In this document: piece after piece, positions 18,763 through 28,277 of the stretch
Layout of the letters: every line of letters starts with the position of its first letter
How positions within the stretch are numbered: position 1 is the first letter of the stretch
DNA from: Neolewinella xylanilytica
GTDB taxonomy: Bacteria; Bacteroidota; Bacteroidia; Chitinophagales; Saprospiraceae
Direction of reading: 5' to 3'
Assembly (NCBI RefSeq): GCF_002934605.1
Contig: NZ_PTJC01000005.1
Span: 992,001 to 1,056,000 of the forward strand
DNA length: 64,000 nucleotides
Program-made: the position numbers and the translations under genes
The notes under the pieces: model-generated
The model's database searches: none
What the model saw: only the letters and a program-made list of their open reading frames with translations
Told to the model about the DNA's origin: nothing

Positions 18763-19947
18763 ATGTACCGCTTCCTCCTGGCTTGTATGCTGCTTCCCCT
18801 CTGGTCTAGTGCCCAGTTTCGGGACGACTTCGATGTCGACAGCCAAAACGACTATATCCTCATGACCGGCGACGGCGATCCCACCATGGCGCTCACCGCC
18901 CGCAACGGCCACGGCATCATCTCCATCGACGCTACCCGCGACCGGCATAACGTCTGGTGGACCATCCTCAAGCGCGACGTTTCCGACTTACTGGACTTGC
19001 CCAAACTCGAGGACCCGGCCAACGAGCTGCTCGTGGAAGCCCGGGTGAAGATCAGCGCCGCTCCCCGCCGCGTCAACTTCATGGTGGTCACTAACCGGAC
19101 CACCGACTTCCACGAGCACCTGCGGGAATTCGATATCGCGGATACCAGCGAATGGCACACCATCAGCTTCCTCACCCGGGATCTGGACGTGCGGGCCGAC
19201 GATACCCTCTACGTCCAGTTCTGCGCCACCGACTTCGGGCCGGACACCTACGAAGTGCAGCTGGATTACTTCCGTGCCGATATCGTGAAGGCCGCCGACG
19301 CCAGTCCGGAACAAGGAGAACCCCTCATGTATCACCCCGAGGTGCCCGACCTGGCCACCTTCGACCGGGTGCTGCCGGTGGCGCAGAACGCCGTCATCGC
19401 GCCCGATTACCCCGAGGTCAACTTCAGTAACTGGACGGCCCGGGAGGGCGAAGCGGATGTGCCGGTACTGAGCGTCGGACGTGGCCAGTATGCCCTCCTG
19501 CGCTGGGAGCTAGACGACTTCCGCGGGGAAGCCGCCGACGGGGCCGGTATCCTGGAATTGACCACCCAGGCCGTGGCCTCCGGGGGCAACTACCGCGAGG
19601 CCTACGGCGATCAGCTTGGCGAGGAGTTCCCCAAGGTGCGTATCATCGAGGTGATGGGCGGTGACCCCGACTGGCAGCAGGACAGCGTGACCTACGATGA
19701 CTTTCTCTTACCCGACGGCAGCGAGCCGCTGAACCAACAGATGATCTTCGACGTGGCGGTCACGGCGGGGCGGGGGAGCGTCACCCACGTCACCCTCTCC
19801 CGACCGGTGATGCAGCGCCTCCTCGACGGCACCACCACCGGACTGATCATCAAACCCCTCGGCCTCATCAACGCCAGCTTCTACGCGAACGACGGTGACC
19901 AGGGCCCGAAACTCTATTTCAACCTCCGCCAAACCGCCGGCCGATGA
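18763..19947 (+). CDS. Secreted protein of unknown function, coupled to the apiosidase-like gene
   Basis: A 394-aa exported protein: signal peptide to about residue 17 (SSAQ), an N-terminal beta-sandwich-like half (about 18-175) resembling carbohydrate-binding modules in its pattern of short strands, and a second beta-rich domain (about 205-390) with DNRLRE-like features. No catalytic motif recognised. Its TGA stop overlaps the ATG of the next gene by 4 bp, so the two are translationally coupled and probably act on the same polysaccharide. The assignment as a carbohydrate-binding partner is inference. Confidence 0.75.
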   Translation: MYRFLLACMLLPLWSSAQFRDDFDVDSQNDYILMTGDGDPTMALTARNGHGIISIDATRDRHNVWWTILKRDVSDLLDLPKLEDPANELLVEARVKISAAPRRVNFMVVTNRTTDFHEHLREFDIADTSEWHTISFLTRDLDVRADDTLYVQFCATDFGPDTYEVQLDYFRADIVKAADASPEQGEPLMYHPEVPDLATFDRVLPVAQNAVIAPDYPEVNFSNWTAREGEADVPVLSVGRGQYALLRWELDDFRGEAADGAGILELTTQAVASGGNYREAYGDQLGEEFPKVRIIEVMGGDPDWQQDSVTYDDFLLPDGSEPLNQQMIFDVAVTAGRGSVTHVTLSRPVMQRLLDGTTTGLIIKPLGLINASFYANDGDQGPKLYFNLRQTAGR

Positions 19948-21866
19948 TGCGCGACTACCTGTTTTTTCTTGCCGTTTGCCTGCTTACCTCCCTGCCGCTG
20001 CTCAGCCAGGAGGCGGTTGGCGTCCACCACGTCTGGGAAGTAGTGGAAATCGAGCTCACCGCCGCCGAGGACTACGCTAATCCCTACGCCGAGGTCGCTA
20101 TCTACGCGGAGCTGGAAGGCCCCGATTTCTCCAGACGCGTCTACGGTTTCTGGGATGGCGACTCCACCTTCCGCATCCGGCTGACCGCCCCGACGCCCGG
20201 CGAGTGGACCTTTACCACCGGATCGAACCAGCCGGACGATGCGGGGCTCAACGGACACCGCGGCTCCTTTCGGGCCGAGCCCTGGTCCGAAGGGGAGTTG
20301 GCCGAAAACCCGGTACGCCGTGGGTTCCTGCGCCCCGACGCAAACGGACACGCCTTAATCTTTGCCGACGGTACCCCCTTCTTCATGCTGGGCGATACCT
20401 GGCTGGCGGGGAGTACGTGGCGGCTGCCCTTCCGCGGCGCGGTGACGGACAGCAGCTACCAACCCGGTCCCGGCATCGGCTTCGAGGATGCCGTGGGGTG
20501 CCGCAAGCGGCAGGGTTTCAACTCGGTGAGCATGATCGCGGCCTTCCCGAACTGGGATGCGGACGTGCACCCCAGCACCTACGCGGATTCCAATGAGGTG
20601 TACCTGCGCAACGCCTGGGAGAAATTCGGCTATACCGTGTCGGATTCCCTGGGGCGCGATGCCTCCGGCGACATGAGCTACTGGGGAAGTTTTACGGCCA
20701 AAAATATGCGCGACGAGCGCGGGAACCTGCCCTTTCACCCTTCGGCAGGAAGGGAGGAACTGTCCGATTTCGACCGGGTCAACCCGGCCTATTTCCGCAG
20801 CCTGGACCAGAAAATGGCCTTCCTGTCGGAGCAGGGCTTCACCTCCCTGCTGGAGACGGTGCGGCGGGATGCGGGTCCGGCGTGGGCGGCCTACTTCGAC
20901 TTCAACGAGAGCTTCGCGCGCTACTTTCAGTACCTGATCGCGCGCTACGGGGCCTATAACGTGGTGTTCAGCGGTATCCACCTTGACTGGATTCCGGAAG
21001 ATTTCAGTTTGACGGCCGATCAGTTCAACGAGGCGCTGACGTACCACCGGGAAACCTATGGTCCGCCCCCCTTCGGCCAACCCGTAACGGCCCTGATCAA
21101 CAACAGCACCCTGGAGCAATTCGGCGCCGGCGACGAGGCGCCCTGGCTCACCATCCAGAGCGTCGGGAATAAGCCGCGCGATCACCGGGTGAGCGATTCG
21201 CTGGAGTCCATCTTCGCGGTAGAGCCGCCGTACCCGGCCATCAACTTCGAGCCGTACTACACCGGCTGGGACCACGAGATCAACAAGCCGGGAGGCGAGC
21301 GGCCACCGGCGAATTCGGAGCGGGATAACTACTTCGCCCGGGCGCAGATGTACGGGTCGGTGCTGTCGGGCGGACTGGCCGGCCACGTGCACGGTACGGC
21401 CGCCTACGACATCACCACCACCGGAGAGCCGGCGGGTGCGCGTCCCCACTTCTGGGAGGCGCTGGGCTATACCTCCGGAAGTTATATGGTTCACCTGGGC
21501 GAATTCATGCTGTCCGAAGGCGACGCCTACGCTGCGCTGCGGCCGGTGCGGGAGGATCTGCATCCCCACAAGGCGCCCGATGCGCCCTTCGACGGACTGG
21601 ACGGCTGGGCCTACCTGCTCCGTGACCCGGCGGCGCAGCTGGCCCTGCTCTACTTCGAGCACGGAGCCGCGGTGCCCGAGGTGCACGGCATGCAAGCCAG
21701 TGCAGAGTACCGCCTGACCTGGTACGACCCGACCACGGGGGTATGGGGCGATGACACGGAACTGCGGAGCGATGCGAACGGGGTGATCAAGCTACCCGCT
21801 TTCCCCGCCGCCAGCGACCGCGAGAACCGGGACTGGGCCGCGAAGCTGAAGCTGGTCGCCGACTAG
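19944..21866 (+). CDS. Secreted DUF5060/DUF4038 glycoside hydrolase (apiosidase-like)
   Basis: A 640-aa exported enzyme. Signal peptide (1-21); DUF5060 beta-sandwich (about 28-110, 'VYGFWDGDSTFRIRLTAPTP', 'GEWTF'); DUF4038 (beta/alpha)8 catalytic domain (about 130-525, beginning 'GHALIFADGTPFFMLGDTWL'); and a C-terminal collagen-binding-like beta domain (about 545-640, 'DGWAYLLRDPAAQLALLYFE'). This architecture is shared with GH140 apiosidases and related pectin or rhamnogalacturonan-II enzymes; exact specificity is not readable. Two start codons occur in tandem (ATGATG); the first overlaps the upstream stop. Confidence 0.85.
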   Translation: MMRDYLFFLAVCLLTSLPLLSQEAVGVHHVWEVVEIELTAAEDYANPYAEVAIYAELEGPDFSRRVYGFWDGDSTFRIRLTAPTPGEWTFTTGSNQPDDAGLNGHRGSFRAEPWSEGELAENPVRRGFLRPDANGHALIFADGTPFFMLGDTWLAGSTWRLPFRGAVTDSSYQPGPGIGFEDAVGCRKRQGFNSVSMIAAFPNWDADVHPSTYADSNEVYLRNAWEKFGYTVSDSLGRDASGDMSYWGSFTAKNMRDERGNLPFHPSAGREELSDFDRVNPAYFRSLDQKMAFLSEQGFTSLLETVRRDAGPAWAAYFDFNESFARYFQYLIARYGAYNVVFSGIHLDWIPEDFSLTADQFNEALTYHRETYGPPPFGQPVTALINNSTLEQFGAGDEAPWLTIQSVGNKPRDHRVSDSLESIFAVEPPYPAINFEPYYTGWDHEINKPGGERPPANSERDNYFARAQMYGSVLSGGLAGHVHGTAAYDITTTGEPAGARPHFWEALGYTSGSYMVHLGEFMLSEGDAYAALRPVREDLHPHKAPDAPFDGLDGWAYLLRDPAAQLALLYFEHGAAVPEVHGMQASAEYRLTWYDPTTGVWGDDTELRSDANGVIKLPAFPAASDRENRDWAAKLKLVAD

Positions 21867-21877
21867 GTAGACTTCCC

Positions 21878-22303
21878 TCAGGCATTTGTCAAGGCTTCGA
21901 TGTCGAACTTCTTCATTTTGCGGAAGGCCTCCATCACGCGGGGCCCCCGGACGGGATCGCCGAGCAGTTTCGGCAGGACCGCGGGCACGATCTGCCACGA
22001 CAGGCCGTACTTATCCTTGAGCCAGCCGCAGTTGCCTTCCCGGCCGCCGTCGGCGGTGAGGTGGGTCCAGTAGTGGTCTATTTCGTCCTGGTCGGCACAG
22101 GTGACCACGAAGGAGACGGCCTCGTTAAAGGAGAACTGCGGTCCGCCGTTGAGGCCCATGAAGGTCCGGCCGTTCAATTCGAAATTCACCACCATCGGGT
22201 TTTCCGAGAGGATGCGGGAATCCGGAAAGACGGAGCAATAATAGCGGGCGGCTTCGCCGGCGGTACCGTCGAACCAGAGGCAGGGATGGATAGGAAGGGT
22301 CAT
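21878..22303 (-). CDS. VOC-family protein, PhnB-like
   Basis: A 141-aa cytoplasmic protein of the vicinal-oxygen-chelate fold. 'IHPCLWFDGTAGEAARYYCSVFPDSRI' at the N-terminus is the usual opening of PhnB/3-demethylubiquinone-type members, and 'GNCGWLKDKYGLSWQIVP' is the conserved C-terminal block. Function of this subgroup is mostly unknown. It ends 12 bp from the convergent apiosidase-like gene, and there is no operon partner. Confidence 0.85.
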   Translation of the reverse strand: MTLPIHPCLWFDGTAGEAARYYCSVFPDSRILSENPMVVNFELNGRTFMGLNGGPQFSFNEAVSFVVTCADQDEIDHYWTHLTADGGREGNCGWLKDKYGLSWQIVPAVLPKLLGDPVRGPRVMEAFRKMKKFDIEALTNA

Positions 22304-22421
22304 GTGGGCGGGTACCGGTCACCGTGCGGAATGACGGAGGGGGAGCAATGGCACTGCCGGTTGTTCCGGAGGACGCCGCGCGGGCCAACCGGGACTGGGC
22401 GGTCATGCCGCGCGGGCGATC

Positions 22422-23375
22422 TTATTTTCCGGGAGCGTCGGTGAGAAAGTCGTTCACCGTGAGCCAGTGGACGAAGGCATCGAACCAGCGGTTACTGGTC
22501 CGGTCGGGATTGCCGAGGCCGAAACCGTGGCCGCCGTTCTGGTAAAGGTGAAACTCGACGGGGATACCCGCTTTGTACCAGGATTCGATTACGCCGAACT
22601 GACCCCCGAAGAGGAAATCGTCCGAAGCGATCGCACTGAACATGGGTGGGGCATCCTCGGGTACTTCGACGGGGCCCATGCCGCCGTAGATCGGTCCGAT
22701 AAAGGCCAGGTTCATCGATTCGGAGTTGAGCGTCGAATGCATCGTGAGCCCGGCGCCGGCCGAAAAGCCGATCATACCGATCCGGTCGGTATCGACCCCC
22801 CATTCCTCGGCCCGGTCAACGATCATGGCGTAGGCGGCCTCGGCGTCTTCCAGTTGATTGGAGAGATCGCGGCGCGGACGGGCGGGCGGGGTTTCCGCGG
22901 CTGCCTCCCCCTCGGCGGGCGGGGCCGGTGCGGTGCGGGGGCGGTTCATGAAGGCCGTGAAGTCTTCGAGGGTCTCCGCCGTGGGGTGGAGGCGGTATTT
23001 CAGTACGAACGCCGCGATGCCCTGCTTGGCCAGTGCTTCGGCGACTTCCCAGCCTTCATTGCCCATCGAGAGCCACATAAATCCACCGCCGGGCGCCACG
23101 ATCACGGCCGCGCCGTTCGCCGTGCCGGGCTCGGGCAGGAAGGGGGTGAGGGTGGCTTCCGTAATGTTGCGCGCCATGGGGTCGCCCCACTGCCGGAACC
23201 AGGATTCGGAAGCGGGCTGATCGTCGACGCCGCCCGTATTCAGGGGGATCGCATTGGGCTCCGCGGGGGCATCCAGGGGGTAGATGGTACCGTCCTGCGC
23301 CACGGCGGGGGCGGCGAAGACGAAAAGAAGGGCCACAAGGACCGGTGCGAAGAAAGGCTTGGCGATGTAGTGCAT
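22422..23375 (-). CDS. Secreted alpha/beta-hydrolase (acetyl/xylan esterase type)
   Basis: A 317-aa exported hydrolase. The internal ATG at 23375 gives a clean signal peptide (HYIAKPFFAPVL...APAVAQ) and is chosen over the ORF start at 23414. The fold carries an oxyanion-hole segment 'VIVAPGGGFMWL' (HGGG-like), the nucleophile elbow GFSAG (about residue 208), and a C-terminal His in 'NGGHGFGL'. This is the BD-FAE/Axe-type esterase pattern, likely deacetylating polysaccharides. A Pro/Ala-rich insert (about 140-170) is unusual. Start context and neighbours suggest a single-gene unit. Confidence 0.85.
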   Translation of the reverse strand: MHYIAKPFFAPVLVALLFVFAAPAVAQDGTIYPLDAPAEPNAIPLNTGGVDDQPASESWFRQWGDPMARNITEATLTPFLPEPGTANGAAVIVAPGGGFMWLSMGNEGWEVAEALAKQGIAAFVLKYRLHPTAETLEDFTAFMNRPRTAPAPPAEGEAAAETPPARPRRDLSNQLEDAEAAYAMIVDRAEEWGVDTDRIGMIGFSAGAGLTMHSTLNSESMNLAFIGPIYGGMGPVEVPEDAPPMFSAIASDDFLFGGQFGVIESWYKAGIPVEFHLYQNGGHGFGLGNPDRTSNRWFDAFVHWLTVNDFLTDAPGK

Positions 23376-23534
23376 GTCGACGGGATCGGTAGGATGAAGG
23401 CTAAAAATAAGCAATGTCTGTACCTACGCCGAATCTTTTTTCAAATTCCCCACGGGCGACGGACCGATCTCGCCCACGTGGGGTGGGCCCCTCGCCGGAT
23501 GCACCGATGCCGCGCATCCTGTATCGCAGCGGGA

Positions 23535-24614
23535 TCAGTGCCGGTACCGCTCCGAAAGCATCACCGCGCAACCCAGGTGGAAGGATTGGGCGAGGTAGGC
23601 GGTGGGGACGATCATCAGGTCCTGCTCAAATTCCACCCCGTAACTCAGGCTCAGGAATACCCGGGGACCTACCCGCACGAAGGCACCGACGTTCCCGGAT
23701 ACGGTGTGGGCGGTCAGGTTATTGAAGATCGGGCCGAAGGCGATCCGCGGCCGGAACGCTCCTGACGGGTAGATGTACTCCAGTTGCAGGGGGATCTTGA
23801 AGAAGGCTTTCGAGCCGGTTTCCAACTGCAGGCGGGAATAGAGTACGCCCGTGCGGAAGTAGAGCTTTTCGTTGACGCGCGGCGACCAGAAGTGCACGAC
23901 GGCCCCCACCGGGTAATACGACGACGCGGTGAGGTCGGGTACGTCGGTGTAGGTAGCAAAACCGCCCAGGAGTTCCGGATTCGGCACGATCAGCGGCGGT
24001 TGCTCCTTCAGCACGGTAAATTTCTCCGCGATCCCCAGCGCCTCGTGGTATTCGCGGAGCAGCTTGATCAACGCATTATGCTTGGGTTCGCCCAGGTCTT
24101 CCGTCAGCGCCGCCGCGTCGGGCAGGTCCTGCATGAAGTAATTAAGGCGGAGGATGTGGCTTTTCGACTCGTTGTACACCCGTCTCCCGTTCACGTACTT
24201 GATGGACTCCCGGTATTCCAGTTCGGACAATTCGAGCCCCGGTTTGTCGACGTAGTAATGATTGCCGAGGGTGTCGCGGTAGTAGTACAGGCTGATCCGG
24301 CCGTCGGTGAGGCGTTCCAGGAACACCTTTTCCCCGTCCACCTCCTCCGAGACGAACGACCGGCCCCCGTCGAAGCGGTAGGCGGCGATCTCCCCGGGCG
24401 CGTAGGTGGTGGCGTCGCCGTCGGGCGTCCGGAAGCGGGCGTGGTAGCTCAGGGCCAGATCGCCCCGGTAGTGGAGCTCCCCGGTGATCGTATCGTTGGC
24501 CTTCGTTACCATGTATCCGGGCCGGAAGTCCCGTTGGGCGGTGACTACGGTAGTGCCGATGAGCAGTAAAATTACCGCGATCAGTCGGCAGTTAGGGTAA
24601 AGGCGTGAAAGCAA
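23535..24614 (-). CDS. Hypothetical secreted outer-membrane beta-barrel protein (TTG start)
   Basis: About 359 aa. The computed frame extends upstream to 24983, but that part crosses a copy of the intergenic dispersed repeat and lacks coding character. TTG at 24614 gives a signal peptide (CRLIAVILLLIGTTVVTAQ) right before 'RDFRPGYMVTKANDTITGE'. The N-terminal part resembles the DUF-type domain found before porin-like barrels in Bacteroidota. From about residue 230 alternating hydrophobic strands suggest an outer-membrane barrel ('LYFRTGVLYSRLQLETG', 'SLSYGVEFEQDL'). No specific function recognised. Confidence 0.65.
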   Translation of the reverse strand: MLSRLYPNCRLIAVILLLIGTTVVTAQRDFRPGYMVTKANDTITGELHYRGDLALSYHARFRTPDGDATTYAPGEIAAYRFDGGRSFVSEEVDGEKVFLERLTDGRISLYYYRDTLGNHYYVDKPGLELSELEYRESIKYVNGRRVYNESKSHILRLNYFMQDLPDAAALTEDLGEPKHNALIKLLREYHEALGIAEKFTVLKEQPPLIVPNPELLGGFATYTDVPDLTASSYYPVGAVVHFWSPRVNEKLYFRTGVLYSRLQLETGSKAFFKIPLQLEYIYPSGAFRPRIAFGPIFNNLTAHTVSGNVGAFVRVGPRVFLSLSYGVEFEQDLMIVPTAYLAQSFHLGCAVMLSERYRH

Positions 24615-24796
24615 GGTTAATCGATTGTAGGCCGGTGGGGTTAAACAGGTTAGGCCCACTAGGGCTCCGAACTTAACGGGGCGGGGCCGGCGATATTTTG
24701 CCTGACAAACGCAGGGTGGGGCGCCGGCGCGCGGGTGCCGGGCAAACCCGGAAAGGCCACGGCACTCCTGGCTAACGAAACACCTGGTCCCGTAAG

Positions 24797-26089
24797 CTAC
24801 TTTTCCACGGTAAAGGTCAACCGCCGGTACCGTTTCAGACTCGGCATCCCATCGTCCTGCACTTCCAGGATGATGTACAGCGGGCCGTTCGGCATATCCG
24901 GCACGGTGAAGGAAGCGTCGGCCGCCGTTTCCCGGTCGATCTTGAGGGGCTGCGCCATGCCCGACGGATCGGGGTAGTGCCACCAGTAGTAATAAACGGC
25001 ATCACCGTCCGGATCGGTGGCCCGCGCCGTCAGGGATACTTGCTGGCCGGGTTGCACGACCCCGTCGGTGCCGGTCGCTTCGATGACGGGCGAGTGGTTG
25101 GCGTCTTCGTAGGACTTCACCGACCAGTCCGCTCGCGCCGCGAAGTCGTGCTGCACGTCGGGGATCCACCGCCAGAGGGTTTTGTGGGGATTCCCGTCGT
25201 CGGCGGCGTCCATCCAGTAGTTGCCGCGCACGGAGCCGTAGCGGCCGCCCCATCCGCCGAGGGCGTAATCGGCGTAAGCTTCCAGGCCGTTATCCACGAA
25301 GTTCAGGAAGGCCGGGGTGTCGCCCTCGCTGACGTTATCCTGGGGGTACCAGGCGCCGAGGGGACCGTGGCCGTTCTTTACGTTTTCGGAGAGCCACCGC
25401 CGGCTCATGAGTTTGGGGTAGGGATTGTGGGCTAAGGGATCATCAACGCCGTGGTAATTCCAGGTCATGTGGAAGGCGTTGTTGCGGATCACCCGGATCT
25501 CCGGCAGATTGGCTACGATCCAGTCGCCGGCCGCGTCCTGGAAGTCGATGGTGATCACCCGCACCTGGGCCGCCTTTTGGGCGTACGCTTCCGGGTGGTC
25601 GTTCCGGAATTTCCACAGCGCATGGGCCACGGTATTGACCCCGCCCCAGCAGTTGAGGTGCAGCAGCTCGTCGTCCAGGGCCAGCAGCTCCCGCACGATC
25701 AGGTCGGCTCCCTCCGAGTCGGCGTAGGGGGGCGCGCCGGTCAGGTGGTCGGGATCCTCGTTGCCCCGCACGGTGATCGATTCCAGGTAGTCCACCGTGG
25801 GGTAATCCGGATCGTGCAGCAGCAGGTTGTCCCGCACCACGCCGTACACCCGGTAAGCCTCCCCGATCCACCCCAGCCCGTGGCCGTTTTGCTGCCACTT
25901 GGAATTGGTGGCGATGATGCCCCGCACGTCGACATCGGATGTGTACAGCAGAAACCGCACGAAGGAGCTCCGGTCGTCTACTTCCCCGTCCTGGGTGATG
26001 ATGACGAGGGGCTTCGCCGCCTGGCCGGTGGCGACGGCGGACAGGGTCACGAGGAGCAGGCAGTTTATGGCGATGCTAGTTTTTTGCAT
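24797..26089 (-). CDS. Secreted DUF1593-family nucleoside-hydrolase-like protein
   Basis: A 430-aa exported protein with a signal peptide ending near ATGQAA, then a nucleoside-hydrolase-like domain opening with 'LVIITQDGEVDDRSSFVRFL' (a calcium-site Asp cluster analogous to DTDxGxDD). Conserved 'LHLNCWGGVNTVAHAL' follows, and a C-terminal Ig-like domain (about 335-430, 'VSLTARATDPDGDAVYYYWW'). This is the DUF1593 arrangement, found in polysaccharide-degrading Bacteroidota and Planctomycetes; the substrate is not established. It is in tandem with the sulfatase gene upstream (100 bp), which suggests a shared carbohydrate role. Confidence 0.85.
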   Translation of the reverse strand: MQKTSIAINCLLLVTLSAVATGQAAKPLVIITQDGEVDDRSSFVRFLLYTSDVDVRGIIATNSKWQQNGHGLGWIGEAYRVYGVVRDNLLLHDPDYPTVDYLESITVRGNEDPDHLTGAPPYADSEGADLIVRELLALDDELLHLNCWGGVNTVAHALWKFRNDHPEAYAQKAAQVRVITIDFQDAAGDWIVANLPEIRVIRNNAFHMTWNYHGVDDPLAHNPYPKLMSRRWLSENVKNGHGPLGAWYPQDNVSEGDTPAFLNFVDNGLEAYADYALGGWGGRYGSVRGNYWMDAADDGNPHKTLWRWIPDVQHDFAARADWSVKSYEDANHSPVIEATGTDGVVQPGQQVSLTARATDPDGDAVYYYWWHYPDPSGMAQPLKIDRETAADASFTVPDMPNGPLYIILEVQDDGMPSLKRYRRLTFTVEK

Positions 26090-26189
26090 GATCTACTGTT
26101 GGAAAGTCGGGAGGCTGGGGCAATTTACCGCTTCGTACATGCTCCAAGCCGGGTAGACGTTCATCCGGCAGGGCGAAGGGGGTCGTCCC

Positions 26190-27746
26190 CTACACACCGA
26201 CCGCCTGGGCCCAGCCAGCGTACAGTTTGGCCAGCTCGCTCACGGTAGCCGGCTGCTCGGTGGCGATATTGGTGCCTTCGGTGGGGTCGTTGCGGAGGTC
26301 GAAGAGCATCCAGGCCCCGTCTTCCCGGTGGCGGACCAGCTTATACCGCCCGCGCCGCACCGCCGCCCGGCCGAAGTGCTCCCAGAAGAGCGGCCGCGTT
26401 TGCTCGTAGGCCTCCGATTCCAGGTTGGAAAAGATATCCCTTCCCGGCAACGCTTCCCCGCCGAGCGGGATGCCGGCCGCGGAGAGGGCGGTGGGGTAGA
26501 GGTCGATCACGTGGCCGTAGGCGTCGATCCAGTCGTCACCCTGCGGGGCACCGGCCGGCCAGTGCACGATCAGGGGGGTGGCGATACCGCCCTCGTCGGT
26601 CCACTGCTTGTATTTGCGGAAGGGGACGTTGCTGAGCTGGCTCCACGGTTTGCGGTAGGCAACGTAGCTGCCGGGCAGGCCGATGGTGGCCGTGTCGCGG
26701 TGCAGCTGGCGGCCGCTGATGTCCTCGGCGCAGCCGCCGTTGTCGGAAAGGAAGACGAGCAGGGTGTTATCGAGTTCACCGCTTTCTTCCAATTGCTCGA
26801 TGAGCCGACCAATGCCTTCGTCCATGCGGTGCACCATGGCGGCGTACACCTCCATGCGGCGTTCCCACTGGTCGGCGGGGTCGATGTCGGTCCACTCCGG
26901 CACGTCGTCCTCCAGCGGCGGTAAGGCGTATCGCGCATCGATGAGGCCGAGCTCCCGTTGCCGGGCGTGGCGCAGGTGGCGGAGGCTATCCCAGCCCGCG
27001 GCGTACTTCCCCCGGTACAGCTGGGTGGTGGCTTCGGGGGCGTGGAGCGGCCAGTGGGGAGCGGTGAAGGCGAGATAGAGGAAAAAGGGTTGGTCGCCCT
27101 GGGTTTGCTCGTGGTCGCGCAGTACGTCGACGGCGAAGTCGGCGTAGGCATCGGTGGCGTAGAAGCCAGTGGCGGGAGGCGTCCAGGGCACCGAATCCAG
27201 CACCATCTGCCGTTGGCGGTCCTGATCGGTGCGGAGGGTGTAGTAACTGCTCGCCCCGCTGATGAGCCCGAAGTAGCGGTCGAAGCCCCGCCGGAGCGGC
27301 CAGTGCTCCGGTTTTTCGCCTACGTGCCACTTGCCGGATAGGTAGGTTCGGTAACCCGCGTCGGCCAGTCGCTCCGCCAGGGTGGGAACGTCCTCGCGGA
27401 GGTAGCCCTGGTAGGGGCCCGGTTCCGGGGTGCTTTCGACGCTGCTGACCATCTTTCCCATGCCCGCTACGTGGGGGTACTGACCGGTCAGGAGCGACGC
27501 ACGGGTGGGGCAGCAGCGGGCCGCGTTGTAGAAATGGCGAAACTTGAGCCCGTCGGCCGCCAGCCGGTCGAGGTGGGGGGTGGCGATCTCGCCGCCGTAA
27601 CATCCGATGTCGGAATAGCCCATATCGTCGGCCAGGATGATGACGATGTTGGGGCGGTCGTCGGTGGGGCCGGCGGGATCGGCATTCGAACGGCACCCAA
27701 CCGCGAAAAGGAAGGGTATGGCGAGGATCACTACGGACAATTTCAT
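26190..27746 (-). CDS. S1-family sulfatase, lipoprotein
   Basis: A 518-aa arylsulfatase-type enzyme. Lipobox FAVGC (Cys18) anchors it. Metal-binding 'ILADDMGYSDIGCYGG' (Asp40/Asp41), then the formylglycine motif C-C-P-T-R with nucleophile Cys78 and 'ASLLTGQYPHVAGM'. Further active-site blocks are 'SGKWHVG' and 'FLSDNGGCAED'. The Cys-type site means it needs a formylglycine-generating enzyme encoded elsewhere. It lies divergent to a second sulfatase fused to a rhamnosidase, so the two probably desulfate the same algal-type polysaccharide. Confidence 0.93.
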   Translation of the reverse strand: MKLSVVILAIPFLFAVGCRSNADPAGPTDDRPNIVIILADDMGYSDIGCYGGEIATPHLDRLAADGLKFRHFYNAARCCPTRASLLTGQYPHVAGMGKMVSSVESTPEPGPYQGYLREDVPTLAERLADAGYRTYLSGKWHVGEKPEHWPLRRGFDRYFGLISGASSYYTLRTDQDRQRQMVLDSVPWTPPATGFYATDAYADFAVDVLRDHEQTQGDQPFFLYLAFTAPHWPLHAPEATTQLYRGKYAAGWDSLRHLRHARQRELGLIDARYALPPLEDDVPEWTDIDPADQWERRMEVYAAMVHRMDEGIGRLIEQLEESGELDNTLLVFLSDNGGCAEDISGRQLHRDTATIGLPGSYVAYRKPWSQLSNVPFRKYKQWTDEGGIATPLIVHWPAGAPQGDDWIDAYGHVIDLYPTALSAAGIPLGGEALPGRDIFSNLESEAYEQTRPLFWEHFGRAAVRRGRYKLVRHREDGAWMLFDLRNDPTEGTNIATEQPATVSELAKLYAGWAQAVGV

Positions 27747-28277
27747 GGAATCAAGTTAGAATTTCCCGCGGTGCCGGTGGGGCGCAATTGTCCACCACCT
27801 TCGATCACCGGTTGCTTCCCGATGGAACCGGTCGGCCGGCGCACTAAATGCATTCCAGCCAGTAGCAAGCGCTGGAACGTAAAGGGGTAAGCTCGGTGGA
27901 CTACCTATTCGCCGCGAAACTTCCGCAAGCGAAGCAGGTGAGTGCAGGACGGTTGGCGCGGAGGTTCGACGTACTATTTCGGTACGATACTGCCCGATCA
28001 TGCAAGCCTTGGCCTATGTACCGCTATCGATCCACAACACCGGTTTCGCCTCGTCCGGCGCTGACGACCATGCCCCGTACGCCGGCAATGGCTCGGCCAC
28101 CCGGAGGCAGGGTGCATCCTCGTCCCGCGAGCGCGTGGGTGACGGAGCCCCGATCGCAGTGCCCACCAGCGCCATGACAAATTTTGTTTTATATGATTGA
28201 GTTTCGTGACCCGCCGTGCCAGATATCCCCATATTGGGCGTCGGCGGGTCATTTCTGATACCTCATCTTCCCCCAAT
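27747..28277. other. Divergent intergenic region between two sulfatase genes
   Basis: 531 bp with no gene I can support. It must hold the promoters of both divergent sulfatase genes. A TTTG occurs at 28183-28186 inside an AT-rich stretch, but no TAnnTTTG follows at the right distance. No operator-like palindrome was recognised. Confidence 0.4.

Noticed and set aside
22467..23765. 432-codon plus-strand frame
   Set aside because: Shadow of the alpha/beta-hydrolase gene, which has a signal peptide and an intact GFSAG motif on the other strand.
23535..24983. 482-aa version of the barrel protein starting at 24983
   Set aside because: The extra N-terminus reads through an intergenic repeat copy and the end of the DUF1593 gene; the signal peptide appears only from about 24614.
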